The position numbers and the translations under genes are program-made. From Erysipelotrichaceae bacterium (GTDB lineage Bacteria > Bacillota_I > Bacilli_A > Erysipelotrichales > Erysipelotrichaceae), in assembly GCA_017473265.1 (NCBI GenBank), contig JAFULQ010000006.1:1-64000 (forward strand): DNA of 64,000 nucleotides. Reading direction: 5' to 3'. The notes beneath the pieces were generated by a model. That model ran no database searches. It was given only the letters and a program-made list of their open reading frames with translations, and had not been told where the DNA came from. Positions 1 through 10,949 of the stretch are shown piece by piece (the stretch's first letter is position 1; each line of letters starts with the position of its first letter).

Positions 1-413
1 ATATTATAACGAGTTCCGTGAGATAACAGTAATCCGTGTGTTAGTTCAATTCGCAAAATGCATGTATTCACATCGTCAAAATTATTATGTCCGTTATCAA
101 TCCATTCAGCAAACATGGTACGCATCAAATTGGCAATTTCTCTGTTCTCTTCTTTGCCGAAATATCCCAGATTCACACCTTGTCCATGGGCAGTGAACCA
201 ATCACCTGCGATTGCCACCACGGGATTTTCTGCAATCTGTTTCATCTTGTTTGACAAGCCATAAGTAAGCACATAAAATGCGCCATCAAAATAAAAGGCA
301 TTTACGTTGCGCACATAGGGCGTTCCATCAGCTGTTGTTGCTAATGCAATAATGCTGTCTTTTCCAAAACGTTCAATCAGTATCGCTTCTACTTCTTTTG
401 TTAACTTCTTCAT
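1..413 (-). CDS. pyridoxamine 5'-phosphate oxidase family protein (3' end outside window)
   Basis: Read by hand on the minus strand: ATG at 413-411 lies 7 nt behind a GGAGGA site (421-426), and the frame stays open to the window edge (about 137 codons). The protein starts MKKLTKEVEAILIERFGK and has the beta-barrel pattern of small FMN-binding split-barrel proteins: 'IALATTADGTPYVRNVNAF', then 'VLTYGLSNKMKQIAENPVVA', then 'GYFGKEENREIA'. Such proteins bind FMN or related cofactors and reduce small substrates; the substrate cannot be told from sequence. Codon choice (CTG, GTG, CGC, GGC) is less AT-rich than in the next genes, which may point to a different origin. Fold assignment is fairly sure, function is not. 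Confidence 0.75.
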   Translation of the reverse strand, partial: MKKLTKEVEAILIERFGKDSIIALATTADGTPYVRNVNAFYFDGAFYVLTYGLSNKMKQIAENPVVAIAGDWFTAHGQGVNLGYFGKEENREIANLMRTMFAEWIDNGHNNFDDVNTCILRIELTHGLLLSHGTRYN

Positions 414-446
414 TTTTCGTTCCTCCGTCAAATTCAAGCTTGTCGG

Positions 447-1835
447 TCAGTTCGAGTTTGTTTGCAAATCCTTCGTATGAACGGAAATACGGACATAATC
501 GTCGGCCTTTTCCCTACTCAAACAAACAATACTCTCCACATGATACGTTTGTGGAAACATATCCACTGGTTGCACTACTTGTGTTTTGTAATTTCTATCT
601 TCTAAATAACGCAAATCACGTGCTAATGTACTTGGATTACAAGATACATAAACAATACGCTTAGGATTCATTTCAATTAAAGAATCCAGTGTAGTTGTAT
701 CACAACCCTTACGAGGTGGATCTACTACCGCAACATCAATTTTATAATTTTGTTTCGCTAATTGTACTGTACAATGTTTTGCATCCCCACACATAAAAGA
801 CACATTGGTAATGCCATTATTTCTAGCATTTTCCTTTGCATTTTCAATGGCTTGTGGAACAATTTCAATTCCTACTACTTCTTTAGCATATTTCGCTAAG
901 AACATTGAAATAGTACCTACTCCACAATACACATCTGCCACTTTGCAAGTATTATCAATTTCAGCTAAACGAATTGCTGTTTCATATAACAATTCTGTTT
1001 GTACTGGATTGATTTGGAAAAATGAACGAGATGCAATTTGGAATTTAAATTCTTGTAATTTACCTACTACATAATTTTTACCATATAATACATATTCTTC
1101 ATCCGATAAGATAACATTGGTATCTTTACCATTTACATTTTGTAAAATAGAACAAATACTATCATATTCTTCATGTAATGCTCTAGCCATTTTATCCAAA
1201 TTTGGAACATTCTTTTGATTAGTCACAAAAACAACCATAATCTCATTAGTTTTTTCTTGTGTTTTTAATAACAAATGACGAAAATAAGACGCATTACCAT
1301 AGCTATCCATTAACATTTGAATGCTTTTTACAATACGATTCGCTATATCACTTTGAATTTCACAATAGGTCAAAGGTAAAATCACATGAGAATGTGTACG
1401 ATAAAAGCCAATCACACTCTTACCATCATTATCAACTTGTACAGGTACTTGCATCTTATTACGATATTTCCATGGATCATCCATAGATAAAACATCATTC
1501 ACTTCAATATCTAATTTACCAATATGAGAAATTGCTTGTTGTACCATCTTACGTTTAAACTCTGCTTGATGTTTTGCACTAAAATGTTGCAGTTGACAAC
1601 CACCACATTGTGGAAACAAAGAACATTTAGGAGTAACACGTTCATCACTTGTTTTTAATAATTTTAATACTTTACCATATCCATAATCTTTTTGTAATTT
1701 TGTCACAACAATTTCTGCTTCTTCATCTAACAATAAATTCTTAACAAACAAACAAAAACCATCTACTTTTACAATACCCATACCATCATAGGTATAGTCT
1801 ATACACTTAGCAATTACTTTATCATTCTTTTTCAT
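447..1835 (-). CDS. rlmD: 23S rRNA (uracil-C5)-methyltransferase, RlmD/RlmCD type
   Basis: A 462-residue RumA/TrmA-family enzyme that methylates C5 of a uracil in 23S rRNA using S-adenosylmethionine. Residues 1-58 form a TRAM RNA-binding domain. The iron-sulfur cluster motif C71-x5-C77-GG-C80 follows, with a fourth Cys in 'LPLTYC'. The C-terminal half holds the SAM fold ('VADVYCGVGTISMFLAKYA'), the 'DPPRKG' motif and the nucleophile Cys in 'YVSCNPSTLARDL'. Bacillota usually carry one such enzyme (RlmCD) that modifies two sites, so double specificity is possible. The start is odd: no clear ribosome site precedes ATG 1835, because the terminator of the upstream gene ends just before it. The TRAM domain nevertheless begins at this Met. 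Confidence 0.92.
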   Translation of the reverse strand: MKKNDKVIAKCIDYTYDGMGIVKVDGFCLFVKNLLLDEEAEIVVTKLQKDYGYGKVLKLLKTSDERVTPKCSLFPQCGGCQLQHFSAKHQAEFKRKMVQQAISHIGKLDIEVNDVLSMDDPWKYRNKMQVPVQVDNDGKSVIGFYRTHSHVILPLTYCEIQSDIANRIVKSIQMLMDSYGNASYFRHLLLKTQEKTNEIMVVFVTNQKNVPNLDKMARALHEEYDSICSILQNVNGKDTNVILSDEEYVLYGKNYVVGKLQEFKFQIASRSFFQINPVQTELLYETAIRLAEIDNTCKVADVYCGVGTISMFLAKYAKEVVGIEIVPQAIENAKENARNNGITNVSFMCGDAKHCTVQLAKQNYKIDVAVVDPPRKGCDTTTLDSLIEMNPKRIVYVSCNPSTLARDLRYLEDRNYKTQVVQPVDMFPQTYHVESIVCLSREKADDYVRISVHTKDLQTNSN

Positions 1836-1841
1836 ACGAAC

Positions 1842-1865
1842 AAAAAAGGGTGAAAACCACCCTTT
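1842..1865 (-). terminator. Rho-independent terminator after the 1871-2599 gene
   Basis: On the minus strand AAAGGGTG pairs with CACCCTTT around a short loop, followed by a run of T. It lies between the membrane-protein gene and rlmD and ends only 6 nt before the rlmD start codon. Confidence 0.8.
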
Positions 1866-1870
1866 GCCTC

Positions 1871-2599
1871 CTATTCTGTTGTAGTTTCATCACCTGATGT
1901 ATCATCAGTTTCTTGTTTAGGTTTATCACGTTCAATTACGTAATCACGTAATGCTTGTGCTAACTCCGCATCAATAGGAGTTGATACATCATGAATAAGA
2001 TATGTTTCCATTGGAGAATTTTTCACCACATTAAACATAACGAAATCTTCATCCAAATCTAAATTGTTATATACATTGATTTCCAAGTCATATTGTTGTT
2101 GACCATCAAATTGAGAGAAATATGTTTCAACTGGTAACACTTCAGTTACAGCACTATACACATTCATAGAAAGAGCTTGCATTTCATCATATGTTAATGC
2201 ATCATTCGCGTCAACATGAATACGTAAAGTTGCTACAATTAAATTTACTTCACAACCTTCAACTCCATCTAAGCCTTCAATCTTTTGATCAATTTGTTCT
2301 ACTTGCGCTGTTTGAATTGCTGGATTTAAATCACTTAAGAAACGGTTACCCAAAATAGGAGTACCTGTATCTTCTAAAGCAGATAAAATAATCCATAAGA
2401 ACAAACCACAAGGGATAGCAATAATAACCATACAAACAAACAATACCCAGTTAAAACCTAACTTTTCTTGTTTCTTTGCTTTCTTCTTTGATTTATCTAC
2501 TTGTTTAATTTCTTGTATATTCATATTACGTGTTTCAACAGGAACTACGTTAGTTTCTTTCGCTTTAACAACTTCATTTTTCTTTTTGCCTAATTTCAT
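1871..2599 (-). CDS. single-pass membrane protein of unknown function
   Basis: About 242 residues. A Lys-rich N-terminal tail (roughly 1-45) is followed by one membrane helix ('WVLFVCMVIIAIPCGLFLWI') and an acidic extracellular part with a mixed alpha/beta pattern. The C-terminal tail is rich in D, E and T. By the positive-inside rule the N-terminus should be cytoplasmic. Start chosen at ATG 2599, 9 nt from AAGGAG (2609-2614); a TTG two codons earlier would be only 3 nt from that site. It sits between gatB and rlmD and ends at a terminator, so it may be co-transcribed with gatCAB. I do not recognise the family. Confidence 0.7.
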   Translation of the reverse strand: MKLGKKKNEVVKAKETNVVPVETRNMNIQEIKQVDKSKKKAKKQEKLGFNWVLFVCMVIIAIPCGLFLWIILSALEDTGTPILGNRFLSDLNPAIQTAQVEQIDQKIEGLDGVEGCEVNLIVATLRIHVDANDALTYDEMQALSMNVYSAVTEVLPVETYFSQFDGQQQYDLEINVYNNLDLDEDFVMFNVVKNSPMETYLIHDVSTPIDAELAQALRDYVIERDKPKQETDDTSGDETTTE

Positions 2600-2652
2600 T
2601 GTCAATCACTCCTTACGCACCTATTTTACTAGATTCTTTATAAGAATGCAAA

Positions 2653-4077
2653 CTAGCGTTTCGCAATCTCTTGTAATAATAATTGGTTCGTCATCTTAGG
2701 ATTTGCTTGTCCCTTAGATTTTTTCATAACTTGACCAACTAAGAATCCAATCGCACGGTCTTTACCATTCTTATAGTCTTGAATAGATTGTGGTTGTTCA
2801 TCTAATACACTATTGATGATTGCTAATAAAGCACTAGAATCAGATACTTGTTTCATACCCTTCGCTTCAATAACCGCTTTAGGATCTTTACCTTCAACTA
2901 CATCCACAAATACTTCTTTTGCTTGTTTACCACTAATTTCATCTTTCGCAATCATATCTACCATACTTGCTAAATGAACCGGTTGAATTTTTGCATTCGT
3001 GATATCTACATTGTTTTTATTTAAGATTGATAACAATTCTGTAATCACCCAGTTAGCAGCCAATTTCGCATTTGTTGTATGTTTCATAACAGCATCATAG
3101 AAATCAGATACATCTTTATTAGCAATTAATACGGAAATATCATATTCACTTAAACCATATTCCTTTTCATAACGAGCTTTACGTTGCTCAGGAACTTCAG
3201 GCATTTCTTCTTGAATTTTCTTAATCCAATTTAAATCTAATTGAATAGGGAAAATATTTGGTTCAGGGAAATACTTATAATCCACTGCCCCTTCTTTTTT
3301 ACGCATCATCACTGTTTTACGAGTTGCTTCATCAAAACGGTATGTTGCTTGAATAATTTCTCTACCAGCTTCAATTTCTTCTTTTTGACGTTCTACTTCA
3401 ACTTCAATCGCTTTTTGCACATTGCTAATAGAGTTTAAGTTCTTAATTTCTGTTTTTGTACCAAACTTTTCAGAACCCACTGGACGGATAGATACGTTAA
3501 CATCACAACGCATAGAACCTTCTTCCATTTTTCCATCACTTACACCTAAGTAATAAAGAATGTTACGCATTTTTTCTACATAAGCAGCTGCTTCTTTACC
3601 ACTACGCATATCTGCTTCAGTAACGATTTCAATCAAAGGAATACCAGAACGGTTATAATCTACATAAGTCCCATCTGAATAGTGGAATTGTTTTGCTGTA
3701 TCTTCTTCCATATGAATACGATTTAAGCGAACTTTCTTTTGTTCACCTTCTACATCAATGATTACATAACCATTTGATCCAATAGGATGGAATTGTTGTG
3801 TAATTTGGAAACCTTTAGGTAAATCTGTATAGTAATAATTCTTACGGTCAAATTTAACTAAAGAATCAATTGTACAATTTGTTGCAGTACAAGCACGAAT
3901 CGCTAATTCTACTGCCTTTTTATTTAAACAAGGTAATGTACCTGGGTGTCCTAAATCAATTTCATTAACACAGCTATTACTTCTAGCACCAAAACTAACA
4001 GGAGCACTAGAGAACATTTTTGTTTTTGTTTTCAATTCACAGTGTAACTCAATCCCAATAACTGTTTCGAAATTCAT
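2653..4077 (-). CDS. gatB: aspartyl/glutamyl-tRNA amidotransferase subunit B
   Basis: 474 residues, the usual length. GatB activates mischarged Glu-tRNA(Gln) or Asp-tRNA(Asn) with ATP so that ammonia from GatA can amidate it. The family start 'ETVIGIELHCELKTKTKMFS' is clear, as are 'FDRKNYYYTDLPKGFQITQ' and 'YFPEPNIFP' (core), and the C-terminal YqeY-like tail ending 'GQVMKKSKGQANPKM'. Its start overlaps the gatA stop region (gatA ends at 4077), so the order gatC-gatA-gatB is one translationally coupled operon. The presence of asnA elsewhere in the window means asparagine can be made freely, so the main need is probably Gln-tRNA(Gln). Confidence 0.97.
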   Translation of the reverse strand: MNFETVIGIELHCELKTKTKMFSSAPVSFGARSNSCVNEIDLGHPGTLPCLNKKAVELAIRACTATNCTIDSLVKFDRKNYYYTDLPKGFQITQQFHPIGSNGYVIIDVEGEQKKVRLNRIHMEEDTAKQFHYSDGTYVDYNRSGIPLIEIVTEADMRSGKEAAAYVEKMRNILYYLGVSDGKMEEGSMRCDVNVSIRPVGSEKFGTKTEIKNLNSISNVQKAIEVEVERQKEEIEAGREIIQATYRFDEATRKTVMMRKKEGAVDYKYFPEPNIFPIQLDLNWIKKIQEEMPEVPEQRKARYEKEYGLSEYDISVLIANKDVSDFYDAVMKHTTNAKLAANWVITELLSILNKNNVDITNAKIQPVHLASMVDMIAKDEISGKQAKEVFVDVVEGKDPKAVIEAKGMKQVSDSSALLAIINSVLDEQPQSIQDYKNGKDRAIGFLVGQVMKKSKGQANPKMTNQLLLQEIAKR

Positions 4078-5495
4078 TATAACACCTCCTTAACTACATC
4101 ACATAAACCAGTAACATCTTCAATTGCTTTCGCTAAATTAAACATACCAGCTTCATTAAATGCACTACAAGTAATATTCAATCCTACAGGTAAACCTTCA
4201 ACTGTCGCATAAGGAATAGTCATAGAAGGATCACCAGAGAAGTTAGCCATACACATATAGTTTTCCGCAATTAAATATTCTAATGATAATTGATCACTTG
4301 TCGCATCTAATAATGGAGCACCATGTAAACTAGCTGGAGCCACAATCGCATCAAATTCACCTAATACTCTATGCATTTCTTCAACAATCAATCTTCTTAC
4401 CTTTTGCGCTTTACGCAATAAACGTTCTTGGTTTTCATCAGCTAAACCAAAGCTACCAATCACAAAACGCTTACGAATTAAAGTAGAGAAACCGGCTGTA
4501 CGAGATTTTGTCATGATATCTTCATAACTATTTTCTCCATATTGCACACCAAAACGAATACCATCTAAATTAGAATGGTTCGCTGTTGCTTCACAGTTAG
4601 AAATAACAAAATATACAGCTAAACAAGCTTTCAATAAGTCTTCGTTCATAGTCACTTCTTCAACAACAGCACCTTTAGCACGTAATTGTTCCATTAATGT
4701 ATTTGTTTGCGTTTTTAACTCATCACTAGCCATATCCATAATATTTTTAATAACCGCAACTTTCACACCACTTACTTCACCAGTCGCTTTTGCAGTATAT
4801 TCTTCAACTGGTAAATAACTACTTGTCATATCACGATCATCACGACCTGCTAAAACTTCTAAAGCTAAAGCCGCATCACGAACACTACGAGTAAAATAAC
4901 CTACATGGTCTAAACTTGATGCATAAGGAATCACACCATAACGAGAAATACGACCATATGTTGGTTTTACCCCAATAATATTGTTATAACTAGCAGGCTT
5001 ACGAACAGAATCTCCAGTATCTGTACCCAACGCAAAAGGTACAACACCACTAGAAACCATAACAGCACTTCCACCACTTGATCCACCAGAAATACGGTTT
5101 AAATCATATGGATTATAAACAGGACCAGTAGCCGCAGATAAGTTTGTACCACCCATACCTAATTCATCCATACTTGTTTTACCGATTACAATCGCACCAG
5201 CAGCTTGTAATTTATCAACAATATGTGCATTATACACAGGAATATAATTCCCTAAAATGTTACTAGATGCTGTTGTAAGAATACCTTTTGTATTAATGTT
5301 ATCTTTTAATACAATTGGCATACCATACAATTTCGCATTCGTATCGATATTCTTTAAATTCTCTAGTTGTTCATCCACTTCACAGAATGTTACCATAGCA
5401 TTTAACTTTGGTTGAACCGCTTTTGCTTTTTCTAAAGCTTCACGTGCATGCATTTCAGTAGCCACACGACTCATTTTCATCATATGCATATCCAT
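4077..5495 (-). CDS. gatA: aspartyl/glutamyl-tRNA amidotransferase subunit A
   Basis: 472 residues of the amidase-signature family. It hydrolyses glutamine and channels ammonia to GatB. The Lys-cisSer-Ser triad is visible as K64 ('IVLKDNI'), S139 ('SGGSSGGSA') and S163 ('TDTGDSVRKPASY'), with the same spacing as in characterised GatA proteins. The residue just before the nucleophile is Asp, where most GatA proteins have Gly (GGS); this variant is worth noting but the triad is complete. Several Met codons crowd the start (MDMHMMKM); ATG 5495 lies just behind the gatC stop with a GGGTGGTG stretch as a plausible ribosome site. Confidence 0.96.
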   Translation of the reverse strand: MDMHMMKMSRVATEMHAREALEKAKAVQPKLNAMVTFCEVDEQLENLKNIDTNAKLYGMPIVLKDNINTKGILTTASSNILGNYIPVYNAHIVDKLQAAGAIVIGKTSMDELGMGGTNLSAATGPVYNPYDLNRISGGSSGGSAVMVSSGVVPFALGTDTGDSVRKPASYNNIIGVKPTYGRISRYGVIPYASSLDHVGYFTRSVRDAALALEVLAGRDDRDMTSSYLPVEEYTAKATGEVSGVKVAVIKNIMDMASDELKTQTNTLMEQLRAKGAVVEEVTMNEDLLKACLAVYFVISNCEATANHSNLDGIRFGVQYGENSYEDIMTKSRTAGFSTLIRKRFVIGSFGLADENQERLLRKAQKVRRLIVEEMHRVLGEFDAIVAPASLHGAPLLDATSDQLSLEYLIAENYMCMANFSGDPSMTIPYATVEGLPVGLNITCSAFNEAGMFNLAKAIEDVTGLCDVVKEVL

Positions 5496-5496
5496 A

Positions 5497-5790
5497 CTAC
5501 TTCACCACCCTTGGTAAAACAATGAAATCTTGACGAGCAGTTTTCGCATTCTTTAATGCATCTTCTACACTCAACACATTGTCCACTTCATCTTCACGCA
5601 TAAAACTTGTAGGCGCTTCAAATGGATAAATCATTTCTTCCACACCATCTGTATTAATTGCTTCTAATAATTCTAATTGTTTTTCTAAAACAACAAATTC
5701 AGCTTGTACATTTTCTAATTCTTCGTCAGTCATATCAAACATTAATTGGTTTGCTAACTTACGAAGAAATTCTTTGTCATATTTATTCAT
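5497..5790 (-). CDS. gatC: aspartyl/glutamyl-tRNA amidotransferase subunit C
   Basis: 97 residues, the small belt subunit that wraps GatA and GatB together. It shows the family pattern 'LANQLMFDMTDEELENVQAE' and a C-terminal stretch 'MREDEVDNV...A...F.VPRVV'-like ending 'FIVLPRVVK'. It is the first gene of gatCAB; gatA begins directly at its stop codon. Confidence 0.93.
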   Translation of the reverse strand: MNKYDKEFLRKLANQLMFDMTDEELENVQAEFVVLEKQLELLEAINTDGVEEMIYPFEAPTSFMREDEVDNVLSVEDALKNAKTARQDFIVLPRVVK

Positions 5791-5826
5791 AACATAACCT
5801 CACTTATATTCGCTTTATTATAGCAC

Positions 5827-7830
<2,004 letters not shown>

Positions 7831-9963
7831 CTATTTCTTCGTAATGGATGGATGATTCACCATAATGGTTTTAATGCCATGAGGAAAACTAAAGACAACA
7901 TCCATCATATTCCCTTTCACTTGTATCACTTGTCCATCTCCAAAGACTGTATGCACAACCTTATCTCCAGTTTTGAATGCTCCAGGTTTACGTTTTTGCA
8001 CTGGTTGAGCAACAGGCTCTTTAATACTAAAGGTACTTCTTTGGAAATCTTTATTACTAAAATTAAATCCTGCATGTTCAATATATTGCTCATCAATTTC
8101 ATTAATAAAACGAGACGCCGTACGAGCACGACTTAGTACATAGGAATACCCTTGTGGTTCTGTTAAATATAACTTATTCTTCGCACGAGTATAGGCTACA
8201 TAAGCTAGACGTCTTTCTTCTTCCAAACCTTTAGTACCTTCCATTAGTGTACGTTCACTTGGGAATACTCCATCACTTAAACCACAAACAAAGACATAAT
8301 CAAACTCTAATCCTTTTGATGCATGCACCGTCATTAATTGTACAAAATCCGCATCTTTATCCATATCATTTTTATCCATATACAAATTAATCATTTGTAA
8401 ATATTCACTTAAATCACTATCTGGATAATTCAACATAAAATCATGTAAATCATTCATCAATTCCTTAATATTAGAAATACGGTCTTCATCTTTACCATCT
8501 TCCAACATCTTACGATAGCCACTCTCTTCAAATACCATCTCTAATATTTTGTCTAATGGCATCGCAACCATACGCTTTTTCCAATCTTCAATCAAATCAC
8601 ATAACTTACGTAATTCATTTTCCGTTTTTCCTTTAAATAATCCAGGACGTTTCATGACATCATACATAAAGACGCGTTCTTTACGTGCAATTTCTAATAA
8701 GGTATCCGTTGTTTTGTTACCTAAACCACGTTTTGGAACATTGATAATACGTTTAAGTGCTAAATCATCGCCACCAACTAATACACGTAAATAACTTAAA
8801 ATATCCTTAACTTCTGCACGATCATAGAATCGAATACCACCATAAATAACATATGGTACATGGAAATCCAATAATCCTTTTTCAACAGAACGTGAAATAT
8901 AGTTTGCACGATACAATACCGCAATCTTACTATAGTTTACCCCACGCTTATGTAAATCCACAATTTGTTGGGCAATCCATAAAGCTTCCGCATCTTCACT
9001 AACGGCTGTATAATGCGTAATCTTTTCTCCTGGATCTTTACGAGAGAACAAATCCTTCTTTACACGTTCTCTATTGTTTTTAATTAAACTATTAGCACCA
9101 TTTAGAATCATTGGTGTACTACGATAGTTTTCATCCAATACAATCGTTTCACATGGTGAAAAATCACGCTCAAAATGCATGATAATTTCTACATTCGCAC
9201 CACGCCAAGTATAAATCGTTTGGTCAGGATCACCTACTACATACACTTGATTATGAGCACCAGCTAATTGTTGAATCAATTCATATTGTACATTATCAAT
9301 ATCTTGGAACTCGTCCACTAAGATGTATTGAAAACGATATTGCCATTTAGCTAATACATTTTCATGTAACTTAAACATGCGCACTGTCCACAATAACAAA
9401 TCATCAAAATCCAATGCATACATCGATTGTAAACGTTCTACATAATACTTATAGACTTCCGCTTTATCCATTTCCTTACGTAAGCCATTAGCCATTTTCA
9501 TTGCTTGTTCATAGCTAATTTCAGCTGATTTATTATTAGAAATATAATCTAAAGCAGCACTATAACTTAAATTCTTAACATCAATTTCTAATTCCTTATA
9601 TGCCTCTTTTAAGACACTCTTTTGATCATCCGCATCCAAAACTGTAAAATTCTTGGGCATATTCATACACATAATATCTTCACGCAAAATACGTACACAC
9701 AAAGCATGAATCGTAGAAATATGAACACCAAAGCCTTTAACACCTAACATTGTTTCCACACGTTGTTTCATTTCTCTAGCAGCCTTATTAGTAAAAGTAA
9801 TTGCACAAATTTTCTTAGGATCTGCGCCAATTTCTTCCACTAAAAAAGCAATACGCGTCGTTAAAACACGCGTCTTACCACTTCCAGCCCCAGCAATAAT
9901 ACGTACATAGGGACTACTAGAAGTAACCGCTCTTTTTTGATTTTCATTTAAATTAGTCAACAT
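7831..9963 (-). CDS. pcrA: ATP-dependent DNA helicase PcrA
   Basis: 710 residues, a superfamily 1A 3'-5' helicase of the UvrD/PcrA branch, used in repair and plasmid or fork processing. Walker A 'AGAGSGKT' is at 24-31, the Walker B/motif II reads 'YILVDEFQDID', motif III 'VVGDPDQTIYTWRGA', and motifs V and VI are 'LMTVHASKGLEFDYVFV' and 'EEERRLAYVAYTRAKNKLYL'. The C-terminal Tudor-like domain ends with 'GDKVVHTVFGDGQVI', typical of PcrA. It is the first gene of the pcrA-ligA pair. Confidence 0.97.
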   Translation of the reverse strand: MLTNLNENQKRAVTSSSPYVRIIAGAGSGKTRVLTTRIAFLVEEIGADPKKICAITFTNKAAREMKQRVETMLGVKGFGVHISTIHALCVRILREDIMCMNMPKNFTVLDADDQKSVLKEAYKELEIDVKNLSYSAALDYISNNKSAEISYEQAMKMANGLRKEMDKAEVYKYYVERLQSMYALDFDDLLLWTVRMFKLHENVLAKWQYRFQYILVDEFQDIDNVQYELIQQLAGAHNQVYVVGDPDQTIYTWRGANVEIIMHFERDFSPCETIVLDENYRSTPMILNGANSLIKNNRERVKKDLFSRKDPGEKITHYTAVSEDAEALWIAQQIVDLHKRGVNYSKIAVLYRANYISRSVEKGLLDFHVPYVIYGGIRFYDRAEVKDILSYLRVLVGGDDLALKRIINVPKRGLGNKTTDTLLEIARKERVFMYDVMKRPGLFKGKTENELRKLCDLIEDWKKRMVAMPLDKILEMVFEESGYRKMLEDGKDEDRISNIKELMNDLHDFMLNYPDSDLSEYLQMINLYMDKNDMDKDADFVQLMTVHASKGLEFDYVFVCGLSDGVFPSERTLMEGTKGLEEERRLAYVAYTRAKNKLYLTEPQGYSYVLSRARTASRFINEIDEQYIEHAGFNFSNKDFQRSTFSIKEPVAQPVQKRKPGAFKTGDKVVHTVFGDGQVIQVKGNMMDVVFSFPHGIKTIMVNHPSITKK

Positions 9964-10039
9964 CGAAAATCACCTCGCATAACATTATACCAAACTTCTT
10001 AAACATCCGCATATCAACTTACCATAATTCTTTACGTTG

Positions 10040-10068
10040 TCAAAAAAAGATGACAATAGTCATCTTAT
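10040..10068. repeat. 29-nt direct repeat, copy 1 (terminator of the PBECR-like gene)
   Basis: The 29 bases here are repeated at 10950-10978. Each copy contains the hairpin AAGATGAC-tatt-GTCATCTT (minus strand) followed by seven T, so each is a minus-strand Rho-independent terminator (10042-10066 here). The two copies bracket the RNA plus nuclease cassette. Confidence 0.9.
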
Positions 10069-10074
10069 GTCTCA

Positions 10075-10452
10075 TTACAATTTATATGTAAAACTCTTCT
10101 TTTTCAATTTATCCTTTTTAATGTCATTTATCGGATAGAGCGTTTTCACCTTTAATTCCAAACAATCAGCCACTCGAACTGCTACCAATGTATTATCTAA
10201 CAGTTTCTTAACAAATTCTAATGAATTATTTTTACTATCATAGACAATAAACTCTGGATTTTGAATAATATCATCCAAACTTTTTACTGAATAATCATAG
10301 GAACTATAATTTAAAAACTCAGATTGATGCTTAGCAAAATGTGCATATCTTTCTTTATAAACCACAATCATTTTACCTAAATATTCATTTGGTAAATTGT
10401 GTTTTCTAATATAATTCTCATCCATAGTCATTATTTTCCTTTTAGTTTTCAT
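10075..10452 (-). CDS. small PBECR-like nuclease (barnase/EndoU/colicin E5-D/RelE-like), putative
   Basis: About 125 residues, basic. Visible pattern: 'VYKERYAHFAKHQSEF', then 'LDDIIQNPEFIVYDSKNNSL', then 'FVKKLLDNTLVAVRVADCLE' and 'KVKTLYPI'. This His-rich start, the 'NPxFI' turn and the final strand with T-x-YP match my memory of PBECR3/PBECR4-type domains, a group of small RNase-like folds found in mobile elements; the call is by pattern only. ATG 10452 is chosen because GAGGTG (10459-10464) lies 6 nt before it. The gene stands alone between a terminator upstream (10507-10536) and one downstream (10042-10066), behind a structured RNA, an arrangement like type III toxin-antitoxin loci or a riboswitch-controlled gene. 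Confidence 0.5.
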   Translation of the reverse strand: MKTKRKIMTMDENYIRKHNLPNEYLGKMIVVYKERYAHFAKHQSEFLNYSSYDYSVKSLDDIIQNPEFIVYDSKNNSLEFVKKLLDNTLVAVRVADCLELKVKTLYPINDIKKDKLKKKSFTYKL

Positions 10453-10506
10453 CATCAGCACCTCATACAACTTTTGCAAAAACAAACATTATCTTCAATG
10501 CCAATT

Positions 10507-10536
10507 GATAAAAATAGCCCCAATTATTATTGGGGC
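10507..10536 (-). terminator. terminator between the 99-nt RNA and the PBECR-like gene
   Basis: On the minus strand GCCCCAAT-aata-ATTGGGGC (10536-10517) is followed by TATTTTTATC. The strong GC stem and T-run sit between the RNA element and the gene start, so read-through or release would set gene expression. Confidence 0.8.
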
Positions 10537-10550
10537 ATGAATACTAAACA

Positions 10551-10649
10551 AAGTACATTTGGTGGGGCGATAGTTCCCACATCTCATCGGTTACCCTACA
10601 CTTGACACTTTCATGCGCGATAGCCATCTTTCTATCCTCAAATGTACTT
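10551..10649 (-). ncRNA. 99-nt stem-closed structured RNA of unknown class
   Basis: The ends form a perfect 10-bp stem (AAGTACATTT with AAATGTACTT). Inside, on the minus strand, GATAG pairs with CTATC and GTGGG with CCCAC, separated by a well-mixed, unusually GC-rich stretch ('GGGTAACCGATGAGATG') in an otherwise AT-rich gap. A promoter (10660-10688) lies just upstream and a terminator 14 nt downstream. It has no long open frame. I checked it by eye against the riboswitch cores I know (SAM, TPP, purine, c-di-GMP, guanidine, T-box) and found no match. It could be an aptamer, an RNA antitoxin or a free-standing small RNA. Confidence 0.65.
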
Positions 10650-10659
10650 ATATACTTAT

Positions 10660-10688
10660 TTTATATCATTTTTCCAAAATAAGTTCAA
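10660..10688 (-). promoter_or_regulatory. sigma-A-type promoter for the 99-nt RNA
   Basis: On the minus strand TTGAAC (10688-10683), a 17-nt spacer and TATAAA (10665-10660). The start of transcription would fall within about 10 nt of the closing stem of the RNA. Confidence 0.7.
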
Positions 10689-10949
10689 CTTCAATAAGGT
10701 AGATATATATCATCAACTGACAAATATATTCTAACAAATTTCCTGATGTTATTTGTCTCAAGTTTGTATCTAAATTTTCCACAAATTCACATAAATGAAA
10801 TTTATATTTCCTGTGTTCCAGCACATAATTAAAAAGCTAACTTTTACCATTCGTACATATACAACATGTTAATTATGTACGATTGTAAACAACTATAAAG
10901 TCAACTTCACCTTTTAAAGATTATCAACTTAATATAAACCTTTAAGTTA
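10689..10949. other. AT-rich gap without a recognised gene
   Basis: About 260 bases between the small-RNA promoter and the terminator of the next gene. I see no open frame with a ribosome site and no further strong hairpin followed by T. Confidence 0.5.

Noticed and set aside
10551-10649. Insertion-sequence end or MITE suggested by the 10-bp inverted repeats
   Set aside because: No target-site duplication is seen, and promoter plus terminator placement fits an RNA better.
10551-10649. c-di-GMP-I riboswitch, suggested by GGGTAACCGATG
   Set aside because: The GNA-loop and receptor helices and the conserved AAAGCC stretch are missing.
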